DNA from: Cryptomeria japonica
Taxonomy: Eukaryota > Streptophyta > Pinopsida > Cupressales > Cupressaceae
Reading direction: 5' to 3'
DNA length: 64,000 nucleotides
Assembly: GCF_030272615.1 (NCBI RefSeq)
Contig: NC_081414.1
Location: forward strand, 1,985,501-2,049,500
The notes below the pieces were generated by a model that was not told where the DNA came from, did not search any database, and saw only the letters and a program-made list of their open reading frames with translations. Numbering within the stretch: the first letter of the stretch is position 1; every line of letters starts with the position of its first letter. Below are positions 32,601 to 43,355 of this stretch, in pieces. The position numbers and the translations under genes were made by a program.

Positions 32601-33816
32601 TGTAGCGTCCTAAAATTGCGACACTTGCAATTTCGACTGCATTTGGGTCTTCACGATGGCGATGCAACACGGAACTTGAATGGAGACCCCGAAACTTGTT
32701 CATGACACCAAAAACTACATTTCTCAACACCCTGGCCTGATTCTCCTTGCACCCTGCTGTCCTGGGAGGTGGGACCATGGCGCCCAGCGCCCTGGTCCCT
32801 GGCCCTATTTTGGGCCCGGTCTCTTATGGGGCTTCGGGTCTTTAAGTTTGCAAATTGGAAAATAATCTTCCTAGGTCGGCCTAAGGTCGGGAAAATCAGT
32901 CTATCAGCCCTAATTGACAAGTATATAAACTACATTTCCTCTCTCAAAAAGGGAGGAGGACATATAGAGGGAAAAAAGGCAGAAATGATATTCAAACATT
33001 CAAGCATTCAAGCATTCAAGCATTCAAGCATTCAAGCATTCCTTCAAGCAATTGATCATTCTAAGTCTCCATTCAAGGCTAAGTGTTGCATTCAAGACAA
33101 GGATTCAACCATTGAAGAGGAGATCACTTACAACACATTACATACTACATACATTACACCTTCACATGTAAGAATACAAACATTCTTACAACAAGGTATC
33201 AGTACTTGTTTACATTACAAATATTTACATTTACAGCATTCTCATTTCTTGGTTAATTCCAAAACCGGGGTTTGACCTAAAGGCAAACCCCTCATCCCTA
33301 ACCCCCCAATCATCCTCTCTTTTCTGTGTGTAGGTTGCAGGTACGCGGCTGTAATTGAAGATCTGGAATCCTTGTGCAGAGACGAACAGATCCCCCTTCG
33401 TTTCGCGGATTTTTCGGAGGACCGTGTGCACGTCGGGTGCCATCGTCCTGTCAACTTTTGCTCAAATTTGCAGAACAGCACCGTCTCGACATTTTACTGC
33501 TAATTCCAGGTCCCCAGCTTCATCTCATATCCCTATCTCTGTTTATAAGCGAATCTTTCCTACTTTACATGCATTCCTAGTTCAATCCTTCTATCTACAT
33601 TTCTTTACAAAAGAGGGTATCCTTGATGTCACAACCCTTGAAACTCATTTAGAATCCAATCTTGCATTGTGTGGGACTGGATCTTGTGGGTTTCAACCCC
33701 TCTTTTGAATGTAAAGTCTCTCCTATGTGAAAACCATCAACCCTAGTGACTCTCCCTTCTCTCTCCTTGGAGTTGGGGAGGGGAGAACGACTAGGGTTCG
33801 ATTTTTCCGCTTTACA
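32601..33816 (+). repeat. D 5' LTR (1,216 bp)
   Basis: It starts TGTAGCGTCC and ends TTTACA. It has one copy of a strong hairpin (32772-32798), a TATA box at 32922-32930, and five CATTCAAG repeats at 32997-33036. It contains the first copy of the GAGGACCGTGTGCAC motif near 33416 that recurs downstream. Confidence 0.92.
32922..32930 (+). promoter_or_regulatory. TATA box of D 5' LTR
   Basis: TATATAAAC lies about 320 bp into the LTR and is identical in the 3' LTR at 39608-39616. Confidence 0.65.
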
Positions 33817-33819
33817 TTT

Positions 33820-33838
33820 TGGTGAACCCGACGTGAAC
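33820..33838 (+). other. Putative primer binding site of D
   Basis: TGGTGAACCCGACGTGAAC starts three bases after the LTR end and begins with TGG as required for pairing to a tRNA CCA end. I cannot assign the tRNA from memory. The initiator-Met and Arg types seen elsewhere in the window do not fit. Confidence 0.6.
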
Positions 33839-35001
33839 ATCCTCATTCTGATTATTCATGGTTAGATCTGAAAAATTTGCTTCCCTAATTACATTTCCAT
33901 GTTTGATCTTTGGCAAATTTTAGAGGCTAATTGCATAAAAACCCTAAAATTTTCTTTTTAGTAATTAAACTTGTAAAATGTTTAATTGTTAATGCTTGTT
34001 TCAGATCTACCCTTCTATTGCAAATTGACAATTCATATTTGTGCTTTAATTCTGAAAATTAAGTGGTTAAATGTCAAAACCCTAATTTTTAAAACCTTCT
34101 TGATTCAACCTTTGACTGATAATTTCACTAATCAAAACACCTCCAAATCGGCTGTAACTTTGGATTCCGCAACAAAATCACAATATCTTTCATCTCTGAA
34201 AATTTGGAAAAAATTTGTGAGGACCGTGTGCACCTCGAGCGCCATCATCCCCGACATTTTTTCCAAAATTTCAGGAGCTAGATCTTACTATATTTTTCTG
34301 CTAAAATCCAGAATTTTGGCTGATTTTATCAATTTTAACACCTTCAAAATTAAAGTCAAAGTTGGTCTAGCAATTGCTTGGATTGAGGCTTCTAATCATT
34401 CAAAAATTGTTGAAATTGAAATTCATATCAAAATTGTGTTTCTTACAGTCCTAAATCTGAAAAGTGTGTTAGCATTCATTCAAAATTTCAGTGCTTTATT
34501 CAAATTTTTACAATTTGTGACTTTTGAAATTAAGTGTCTAATTGCGATAACCTTGATTTCCACTTTCAAATTTGAATTTTGCGTGAAATTGAGTCAACTT
34601 TTAAATTTCAAAACTTGCATTGCTTTTAGTATTCCCTCTAAAATCATAAAATTCAAAATTTTAGTTTCCCTCTCTTTTTCAAAATTCAAAATTTGCATTT
34701 TTCAACAATCTTGGTAGGGTTCAATTTTGAGATTGCAACTTTAATTTGGCCTATCTACAGATCATAAAATCACTCAATTTTTTTCAGATTAGCTTTAAAA
34801 TCATCATAACTTTCATCCCTGAAAATTTTGAAAAAAGTTGCGAGGACCGTGTGCACTCCGTTCGCCACGGTCCCGGACATTTTTTCCGAAATTTCGGGAG
34901 ATTGTCCTGATTGCATTTAACAGCTTAAATCTAGGAGATTGGCTGATTTTATTGAAATTTGCTACCTCTAAAATTCAAAATCTTCTCTCTTTCTTTAGTG
35001 C
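33839..35001 (+). other. Long untranslated leader of element D
   Basis: About 1.16 kb between the primer site and the gag ATG. A 243-residue open reading at 33986-34717 is Phe/Lys/Ile rich and is not conserved in type with any family, so I treat it as chance. Two further copies of GAGGACCGTGTGCAC, followed by a CGCCA and GTCC/ATCC context and by CGACATTTTTTCC or GGACATTTTTTCC, lie at about 34218 and 34840. Confidence 0.6.
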
Positions 35002-38000
35002 ATGAGTTTTACAACAATAAGCCCTACTTACACTATTCCCATTAGACGAAGCCTTAGAATTAAGTCTTTCCAAGGTTTAATTACTGAGGAGATGGAACCT
35101 AATTTGAATGGCCTCTTTAATGAGGACATGGGTAATTCCTCTAATCCTCTTAATGATGAAGAAGCTCTCCATGAGGTTTCTGTAGAACAACTTTCGAAAT
35201 TGGATAACCAATTTGATGATTTTCGACAATGGATGTCTCAAGAATACCTCGATAGCGAAGCTCTTTCATTAATTGAGGGTCTAAAACATATGGTTCAAAG
35301 TGATAAGAATGGAATTGATATTTTGCGTGGTATTGCACACATTGTGGATTCAAATGTGATGCCGATGAAAAGTTGTGCCGAAACCTTAGGTTATACACAA
35401 CCTCCTACTCAAGTTAATCATTCTATTCCTTTGACGACTTCTATTGCTAGTATACCTACTTTTACATCGAACATAATGACTACTTCAACACAAGACACTC
35501 CTCCTATGATCACCAGTCATGGGGGCAATCCCTCTTCTTCAATCAACCCTCTTCCTTCATTCAATCCAACTTCTTCATTCATTCCTTCAATAAGTGTTCC
35601 TATTATATCACCACAAATGAACATGACGCAAGGGGGCAATCCATTTAACCCTTCCATTCCTCCTTGTAATGTTCCTCCTTTCCAATCATCTCCTATGACT
35701 AACTATCATAGTGTCCCACCACCTTACTCTCTACCTTCTTTCAATAACATAACACCTCCATCACAATCTAACACGTCTAATATGAATTCTTCGACTGAAG
35801 CGACCATTAACAATCTTGCACAAACTGTCTCTTCTTTACAGCAACAAATTGCCTCTATGAATCAATCTAAGTTTAGTGTGCCTACATTTGATGTTGCGAG
35901 CCCACTTTCTCTTGACATTGTTCGAGCTATCCCCCCTAAACATGTTGAAATTCCGCATTTGGAGCTTTATAATGGTAAGGGTGATCCTTTAACACATGTT
36001 AAGACCTTTCAAACAATATGTACTGATTTTGCTTATGACCAAAGGTTGCTTGCAAAACTGTTTACTAGAACATTAAGAGATAAAGCCCTACAATGGTATT
36101 GCTCATTGCCTTCCTATTCTATTACTTCTTTCAAACAACTTGTAAATGCTTTCATTCAACAATTTCAAAACAATATAAGTCCTAAAGTTACTTTGATTGA
36201 TTTAATGCATTGTAAACAAGGTGTTAAAGAAAAAGTGACTGATTTCATTGGCAGATATAAGCATTTGTATGCTCAAATTTCCTTTCCAGTGCCTAACAAT
36301 GATATTCAAAGAATCTTTATTTCTAATTTACAAAAAGATATTAGAGAAAAACTCCTGTTTTCTGAGTTTACTTCTTTCCAACAGTTGTGCGTAACTCTTC
36401 ACAATTATCAACTGACTGTGAGTCAAATGGAACAAGCAAATCCTATGGCTCCGGGTGATAAGGGTGATAGTAGTCAACAACCATTTGGGAAGTTTAAACC
36501 GAATAGAGAGTCCATTAAATTCAATGAAAACATCATCAACAACAATGTGAATGCAGCATCAGGTGTGCCTCCTATTTCTAAGTTTTTCAAGAAAGAAAGA
36601 AAGTTTACTCCTTTGAATGAATCATTGCATAGTATTATGAATAAGTTATTTTAACAAAATGTGCTTACTCTTCCTCCTATAAGGCAAATAGATCCTTCGA
36701 AGATTAATTCACCCTATTTTGATAACAAATCTTTTTGTCAATTTCATCGTCATCCTGGGCATGATACTGAAAAATGTTTTGCTTTAAAAGGTAAAATTCA
36801 AGATTTGATTGATAATAATACTATCTCTATTTCTGGAGTGAATGATAAAGGCAATACATCTGTAGCTCCTCCTAACCAAAATCTTCAGATTTTTACTGAT
36901 CCATTGCCTTCTCATACCTCTAATGCGATTGATACTACTGATTCCTCTGTCTCACCTAATGATCTTGTGTCTATGACTCCGAATGTGATTAACTTTGTGG
37001 AGCAACAGAAAATCCCTAAAGAACCTTCCATCACCTTTGATTCCAGTGAAACTATCAGGGCACCTGATGGTCCTTTATATATAGTTGCAAAAGTCAAGAA
37101 TACACCTTGTCGTGGAGTGCTTATTGATCCTTCTTGTATGGTTAATATCATTACTGAAGAATTTCTTTTTACTTTGCAATTGAATCAAGTGATCTATGAC
37201 AAAACAAATGTGGTTGTGAAACTATTTGATGCATTTTCTTCTCCTGCAGTTGGTTCTATTACATCACCTATTGAGGTCCATAACAAATCCCTTGATGTGG
37301 ACTTTGCTATTATTCCATCGTCCGAACAATTTCGTGTGAAGCTAGGCTATCCTTGGCTATCTTCCATGAAAGCTATTGCTTCTCCTATTCACAAGTGTTT
37401 GAAATTTCCCCATAATGGTGAAGTTGTTATTGTCAATCATAGTCTCTTTAAACCAGCTGAAAGAACTTCTAGCATTCCTATTGATTACTTTTGGCCTAAA
37501 CAAATCCAATCTCTTCCTCCGCGAAGTGATCATCTTTTCAAATCTTATCAAAAGTGGAAAAAAGATATGATCCTGTCTCTAAGTGAACCTAGAACACCCA
37601 AACTTGATATTCCTATCATTCTTGAGAAGGAAGTTCTTCCTTTGAAAGATAAAACCAATGTCTTTCCTCAAGAAGATTCCCAACCCATCCCTATGGATGT
37701 AACTATGCCTATTTCTAATAAACTTCCTAAAAGTAGACCTATACCTCCTCGTCATGATGGACTTGGTCTCCTTCCTAAACCAAATATTCCTCCCTTATAT
37801 GGAGCAGTTCCTCCTCCTTCCTCTTATGGAGAGAAGAGGCCTTCCTCTTCTCCTATTATTCAACCTAAGAGACCACAACCTAAACACCCAAGTGATAAGG
37901 ATGAGAAAATTCCTTCTCCTCAATCTTCGCAACTTCCTACTAAGACTAGACGAAATCGTTCTGCACGTGAACGCCGATGAAAGCGTCATCTTAGAGCTCA

Positions 38001-38400
38001 AGCAGCTGCTTTTCAAACTTTGCAATCCCCAAAAACACCTTCAACTAATATGATTCCATTTTCTCCTCAGCCGACGATTGAGCCGAAATCTCCTAAACAT
38101 AAGATGCATGATGGTCTTGATCCTGTGCGAGTTAAAGATCCTATTTTTATAAATCTTGATGATGATATAGATGAAAATGTTATTCATGATGAAAATGTTA
38201 CTCCTATTCATTCTGATAGTGAGTATGAATATGTTGATGTTGATAACCATTTATCTAATGAATTTTCTAAAGCACTTATCCTAGCTCCTAGACAAGAACA
38301 ACGTGGCTCGGAACATGAACATAGCCCTTGTTTGGATCTTGTGATAGCTCCATCTGCTGTGTTGGATGTTCCTCCTCTAGTGTGTTTCCTACCTTCCTGA
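35002..38400 (+). CDS. Gag-protease polyprotein of element D, two in-frame stops
   Basis: One frame of 1,133 codons runs from ATG 35002 to TGA 38398-38400, broken only by TAA at 36652-36654 and TGA at 37978-37980. Residues about 1-300 are Pro/Ser/Thr/Asn rich. Residues about 310-500 are a Retrotrans_gag domain (ELYNGKGDPLTHVKTF, ALQWYCSLP, FIGRYKHLYAQI). A CHHC-type knuckle CQFHRHPGHDTEKC lies near 36735. At 37060-37440 is an aspartic-protease-like fold with GVLIDPSCMVNIIT, where related elements have D-P-G or D-S-G, and LGYPWLSSMKAI. The tail is Lys/Pro-rich, then acidic. The missing Gly in the active-site triad makes protease activity doubtful. No pol follows. Confidence 0.82.
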
Positions 38401-39171
38401 AATATTAATCAGCAAGATCGGGGGGTAGATGATGTGCTAGACTAGTTTCATTAGCATAGCAGATTCTCTCCTCCTCTCTTTTGTTACTTCTTCTATGTGT
38501 TATTCTCATTCTTCTATTTGTTGTCCTTAGTGTTGTCTACTTGAGGACGATGCAAAGCATTGAGATCTCTTTTGGTCTCTCTCATGTTGACTCAAAAGAC
38601 ACATGTGTTCCCTTCTTCTAGGTGACCTTCCTTGATTGGGGAATGAAGAACAATTATGCATACATACATATGATATACATGAATTATCATATAGCATACT
38701 GACCCCGAGGAAAGCGAAGTCACCTTGTGCTTTGTGTTTTGTGTCTATTATCCTTGGGCTTATCTCACACTTGGGGGCTAAATACTTGTGATAACGTGCT
38801 CCTTTCTCATCTCTTATATGTATCACTACCTTAAATCAATCACCCCCGGTGAGGCGTGTGCGATCGCTTTAACGTAGGGGGGCATACATCCCGTTCATAT
38901 CTTTTCAAGATACTTGAAAATTTCTTGACAAATTTAGCTTTGCCTTGAAAATTTTTGATATCTTTCTTGCATGACTCATAGTGAGGGAACCTTACTACTG
39001 ACAGTCATGGTTCTCCCTCGTGATCTTTCCTTTTACTTTGTCAATTGAAGTTGTAAGATCCTTAGTCCACTGGGGGCTTGGTATATCTTGCCTTCTTGAC
39101 GTGGTGAAAGTCTTTCAATGTTGTTTCCTTGTACTTTACCGGAAGTATCAGCGTATGCTTATACTCCCGCT
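38401..39171 (+). other. 3' untranslated part of element D
   Basis: About 770 bp of non-coding sequence between the Gag-Pro stop and the purine tract. No RT, integrase or secondary ORF of note on either strand. Confidence 0.6.
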
Positions 39172-39186
39172 AAAGTGGGGGCTAAA
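39172..39186 (+). other. Polypurine tract of element D
   Basis: AAAGTGGGGGCTAAA lies directly before the 3' LTR. Tracts of this form are typical of Ty3-gypsy elements. Confidence 0.85.
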
Positions 39187-40486
39187 TGTAGCGTCCTAAA
39201 ATTGTGACACTTGCAATTTCAACTACATTTGGGTCTTCACGATGGCGATGCAACACAGAACCTGAATGGAGACCCCGAAACTTGTTCATGACACCAAAAA
39301 CTGTATTTCTCAACACCCTGGCCTGATTCTCCTTGCACCCTGTTGTCCCGGGAGGTGGGACCATGGTGCCTAGTGCCTAGTGCCCTGGTCCTTCAGGACT
39401 AGGGTGCCCAGCGCCCTAGTCCCCCAGGACCATGGCGCCCAGCGCCCTGGTTCCCCAGGACCATGGCGCCCAGCGCCCTGGTCCCTGGCCCTATTTTGGG
39501 CCCGGTCTCTTATGGGGCTTTGGGTCTTTAAGTTTGCAAATTGGAAAATAATCTTCCTAGGTCAGCCTAAGGTCGGGAAAATCAGTCTATCAGCCCTAAT
39601 TGACAAGTATATAAACTACATTTCCTCTCTCAAAAAGGGAGGAGGACATATAGAGGGAAAAAAGGCGGAAACGATATTCAAACATTCAAGCATTCAAGCA
39701 TTCAAGCATTCCTTCAAGCAATTGATCATTCTAAGTCTCCATTCAAGGCTAAGTGTTGCATTCAAGACAAGGATTCAACCATTGAAGAGGAGATCACTTA
39801 CAACACATTACATACTACATACATTATACCTTTGCATGTAAGAATACAAACATTCTTACAACAAGGTATCAGTACTTGTTTACATTACAAACATTTACAT
39901 TTACAACATTCTCATTTCTTGGTTAATTCCAAAACTGGGGTTTGACCTAAAGGCAAACCCCTCATCCCTAACCCCCCAATCGTCCTCTCTTTTCTATGTG
40001 TAGGTTGCAGGTACGCGGCTGTAATTGAAGATCTGGAATCCTTGTGCAGAGACGAACAGATCCCCCTTCGTTTCGCGGATTTTTCGGAGGACCGTGTGCA
40101 CGCCGGGCGCCATCGTCCTGTCAACTTTCGCTCAAATTTGCAGAACAGCACCGTCTCGACATTTTACTGCTAATTCCAGGTCCGCAACTTCATCTCATAT
40201 CCCTATCTCTGTTTATAAGTGAATCTTTCCTACTTTACATGCATTCCTAGTTCAATCCTTCTATCTACATTTCTTTACAAAAGAGGGTATCCTTGATGTC
40301 ACAACCCTTGAAACTCATTTAGAATCCAATCTTGCATTGTGTGGGATTGGATCTTGTGGGTTTCAACCCCTCTTTTGAATGTAAAGTCTCTCCTAAGTGA
40401 AAACCATCAACCCTAGTAACTCTCCCTTCTCTCTCCTTGGAGTTGGGGAGGGGAGAACGACTAGGGTTCGATTTTTCCGCTTTACA
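39187..40486 (+). repeat. D 3' LTR (1,300 bp) with amplified hairpin units
   Basis: It is nearly identical to the 5' LTR except for tandem amplification of the U3 hairpin (four units between 39358 and 39484) and two fewer CATTCAAG repeats (39683-39706). These two changes account for the 84-bp net length difference. Confidence 0.92.
39358..39484 (+). repeat. Tandem hairpin array in the D 3' LTR U3
   Basis: Four units, the last three with a 31-bp period starting 39396, 39427 and 39458, each form a 27-bp hairpin with 12-bp arms and CCA loop. In the last unit the arms are GGACCATGGCGC and GCGCCCTGGTCC, with one mismatch. The unit at 39396 has GGACTAG and CTAGTCC, so both arms changed together. 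The block lies about 125 bp upstream of the TATA box. Confidence 0.75.
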
Positions 40487-40491
40487 GGTAC

Positions 40492-40986
40492 TAAGATGTT
40501 TCAATTTTATTCCAAACTGAAATTTGTGAAATCTCAAATTATAGCCTGGAATAAATTGGTCTTTAAGAATATTTTTCATGCAAAAGAGGCAGTTGCCAAT
40601 GATTTGAAGGTTGTTAATGAGGAGATTATTAGACATGGCACTAATTCCTCCAATAATGATTCTCAAAAGAAATTTCAAGCTTACTAGGAGATCCTTTTCT
40701 CCCGGGTTGAAATCTATTGGCAGAAAAAGTTTCGTGAGGTTTGGCTTAAAGAAGGTGACAGGAATATTGCCTTCTTTCAAGCTGCAGCCAAGCTTAAACA
40801 AGCTGCTTCTAAAATTTTTAGTATTAAGGATTCTAGGTCTGGTATGCCCTTAATTCATATCAGCAGATTAGAGAGGAGGGGGTGTCTATTTTTAAGGAAT
40901 TGTTATCTCCTTCTTTTTCTTCTTCCTCTATGGATCATCATGTGGATTTGCTTTTAGTCTCTATCCCCTCCCTTGTTTCTCATGAG
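40492..40986 (+). pseudogene. LINE ORF2, linker and start of the reverse transcriptase region
   Basis: The reading continues from the endonuclease segment across the D insertion (GTKMFQFYSKLKFVKSQI) and includes the conserved KFREVWLKEGDRNIAFFQ, matching the usual W-x-x-x-GD.NT.FFH block before the LINE RT. A stop (TAG) lies at 40684-40686 and a one-base frameshift near 40860. It ends at ATGAG (40982-40986), the target duplication of element B. Confidence 0.8.
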
Positions 40987-42423
40987 TGTTGGCATATGTG
41001 CAGAGTTTGATGACACGATGATAGTGTATGTTGTCATTGATGTCAATATGCTGAAGTGTGAACCGGTATGATGAAAAGTGAACCGGTATGATGAAGTGTG
41101 AACTGGTATGTTGAAAATTGGCAAGTGAACCAGTATATGCAAAGTTTGTATCAAGGTTTCACTTGATATGACTACCGGTTGGTAGTCTTAGCTTCAGGGT
41201 TTCCGGTTGATGCATTCCAAGTCTGTGCGATTCAACCGACGACATCCTGTGATAAGTTAGCATCAAAATGAAGATTTGACCGTGTTGCCATGTCAGCCTT
41301 GTGCGCATGAAGGATTTACTTGAGGATCTTGCATAAGAAGATTGATTCTATCTACCTCAAGAATGTGCAAAATCTTAGTAAATGGTGGAGAGCACGTGAT
41401 GGATTATCGGCTTTCAGAAGTGGTGAAGAATGGATGATGCAGAACATCTTGAGATTTGTTCAAGATTGTTTTATCCTATGTAATGTGATTAAACGGTTAG
41501 GATTGGACTGACTGTATTGTTAACCTAGATGCTTAGGGTTTTAGGTTTTGGCCACCGACCTAATTGTTATCTATAAGGTCGATGATGTTTTTCATTTGAA
41601 GTTGTTGACAAATGAATGTATGTGAAGTGATTCTTGCCATACCAGAGAAGTGAGTAGAGATCTGTAGAGTGTGATTGCAGAAGTAAAGGAACTAAAGTGG
41701 ATCTGCCTTGGCATTGAGTGTTGTTATCAAATCAGTGTATTACCTGTTGACTTCTAACCATTTCAACAGTTGGAAAATCCCTTTATCGGGTAGCTTTAAT
41801 AGGCATTTTGTAAATCCTTTAAAAGGGTGACTCAAAATCATTGAGTTCTTCAAATCCTCTTGCGAGGTAACCTTCGATAGGGTTTTAACCTCTAAGCGGG
41901 TATTTAGCCATCCCTTAACTAAGTGATCCCTAGCAGGATCGGTCCCTAGCAGAACCTGTTATAAAGTCTTTAACCAGACTAGGCTCCTAACAGAGCGGAC
42001 TTTAGAAGAGTTCAAGAACAATTTGTGGGTATTCATCCCCACTGTGGTTTTTCCCAGTTGGGTTTCCACATGAAAAATCAGTGTGTTATGTGTGATGCTT
42101 TTTCATGTGATGATTTAGTGTTTTTTGTTAAGTGGTAAAGCATGCTGATCTAATGGTTATTGTATTTCTGATGTATTACTTTCTTAAGAATATGGGTGAA
42201 GTTGAAATGAGATATTAGGTTTTGAGAAGTTCTAAGTGTTACTGGTTTATGTCTTTTACAATCTTACTGTGTTTTACTGGTATTATCTTGATTTAGGTTG
42301 ATGATGTTGTTTGCCAGTTAGTACAGTCTTTGCAGTTTAAGTTGTCAGAGAAATTTTTGTCAGTATTGATTCACCCCCCCTCTCAGTACCTGTTGGGTAT
42401 TTACTCTTCATCATTATTCGTCA
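40987..42423 (+). repeat. B 5' LTR (1,437 bp)
   Basis: It starts TGTTGGCATATG and ends TTCGTCA. It includes three copies of a 20-bp repeat (41058-41117), a TATA-like CTATAAGG at 41571-41578, a hairpin array at about 41777-42000, a GTGGG/CCCAC hairpin and a TGTGG/CCACA stem-loop at 42025-42070. Confidence 0.92.
41777..42072 (+). other. Array of leader hairpins in the B 5' LTR
   Basis: Consecutive inverted repeats include ACTCAA/TTGAGT, CCTC/GAGG, AACC/GGTT, GATCC/GGATC, AGTCT/AGACT and GCTC/GAGC, with loops such as CTAGCA, TTAACC and CTAACA. The same organisation, with different stems, occurs in the LTRs of family A. In the 3' LTR the 5' copy's imperfect pair GGTCC/GAACC reads GGTTC/GAACC, a perfect stem. 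Confidence 0.65.
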
Positions 42424-42425
42424 AT

Positions 42426-42437
42426 TGGTATCAGAGC
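42426..42437 (+). other. B primer binding site
   Basis: TGGTATCAGAGC starts two bases after the LTR and is the standard initiator-methionine tRNA site of plant copia elements. Confidence 0.92.
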
Positions 42438-42494
42438 ATTCTCCAAGTCCTCAGTGCTTTAAGCTTAACCGCTTGAGGAAAAGATCCTATTCTA

Positions 42495-43355
42495 ATGGTG
42501 AAGAGGGAAGGTCCTAAGTTCAAGAGAGATAACTTTAAGATATGGAAGGATAGAATGAAGATCTACATTAAAATCATGGGTGCTCAACAATGGAACTATG
42601 TTCAGAATAATTATGTTGTCCCTACCAATACTCTCATTGATAATCAAAGAAGAGAAATTCAGGAGAATGGGCAAGTCATGGAATCTCTTATCAGCAGTCT
42701 ATCTGATATTGAGTTTATAGATGTTCAGGATAAAGACAATCCCAAAGATGTATGGGATACTCTGGAGACTATCTATGGTGGTGATGAACATGTGAAGAAA
42801 GCTAAGGAAGAAAGCCTTAGAGGAAAATTTGAAGACATGTGGATGGTTAAAGGAGAGACCATTCAACAATATAGGATAAGAATTAAAACTGTTGTTGGAG
42901 ACATCAAGAGTGCGGGAGGTACAATGGATGATCCCATAGTTGTTAGCAAGGTTTTGAGATCCTTGTTACCTCTCTATGCAATAAGGGTTGCTGCTATTCA
43001 GGAGTTGAGATCTATTGAAAAAACAAAGGTATCCCTAGACTCCATCATTGCTAATTTGACCGCATATGAGCTAAATAGTTATGATGGCAGTGTTCAGAAG
43101 ATTGAATTAGCCTTTAGGGCATCTATTACATCATCTAGAAAGGGAAAAGAAGTTGGTACCAGCCATGAACCTAGACAAAACAAGGATATGGATGATCAGG
43201 AGAGCCTGATGGAATTTGAAGCTCTTCTTGCCAAGAGACTTCCTAAGGGAACTAGAAGATACAGAGGTAAGCTACCTTTGAAATATTTTTCTTGCAATAG
43301 GATAGGACACATTTTTGTCAACTGTCCAAATAAGGATAATAAGGACAAACTAGAG
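42495..43355 (+). pseudogene. B Gag, N-terminal part (split by C)
   Basis: ATG 42495 opens a copia Gag with the UBN2-type core: FKIWKDRMKIYI, a Trp/Tyr-containing block, DVWDTLETIYGGDE, and the assembly helices to about residue 190. A knuckle follows (YFSCNRIGHIFVNC at about 43285-43326) whose first Cys has become Tyr. The reading ends at DKLEKF where element C inserted after AAGTT (43356-43360), and continues at 58780 as KKFKGANRR. The Gag forms the virus-like particle of the element. Confidence 0.88.

Larger units (their letters stand above)
32601..40486 (+). mobile_element. Element D: gypsy-type Gag-Pro retrotransposon without pol (TR-GAG-like)
   Basis: Near-identical LTRs (32601-33816, 39187-40486), flanks GGTAT and GGTAC, a primer-site-like sequence after the 5' LTR and a purine tract before the 3' LTR define a 7.9-kb element. 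The 5.4-kb internal region has one long ORF (35002-38400) coding for Gag, a protease-like domain and an acidic tail, and nothing resembling RT, RNase H or integrase. The close similarity of its LTRs makes it one of the younger insertions here. It sits in LINE ORF2 between the endonuclease and RT. Confidence 0.88.

Noticed and set aside
33231-33481. Overlapping readings on both strands in the D LTRs, repeated near 39912-40222
   Set aside because: Short, in competing frames and present only because the LTRs are duplicated. They span the TATA-leader region and show no family pattern.
33986-34717. A 243-residue reading in the leader of element D
   Set aside because: Its composition is Phe/Ile/Lys/Ser as expected from AT-rich DNA, it is not linked to Gag, and it contains one of the repeated leader motifs, which suggests an untranslated region.
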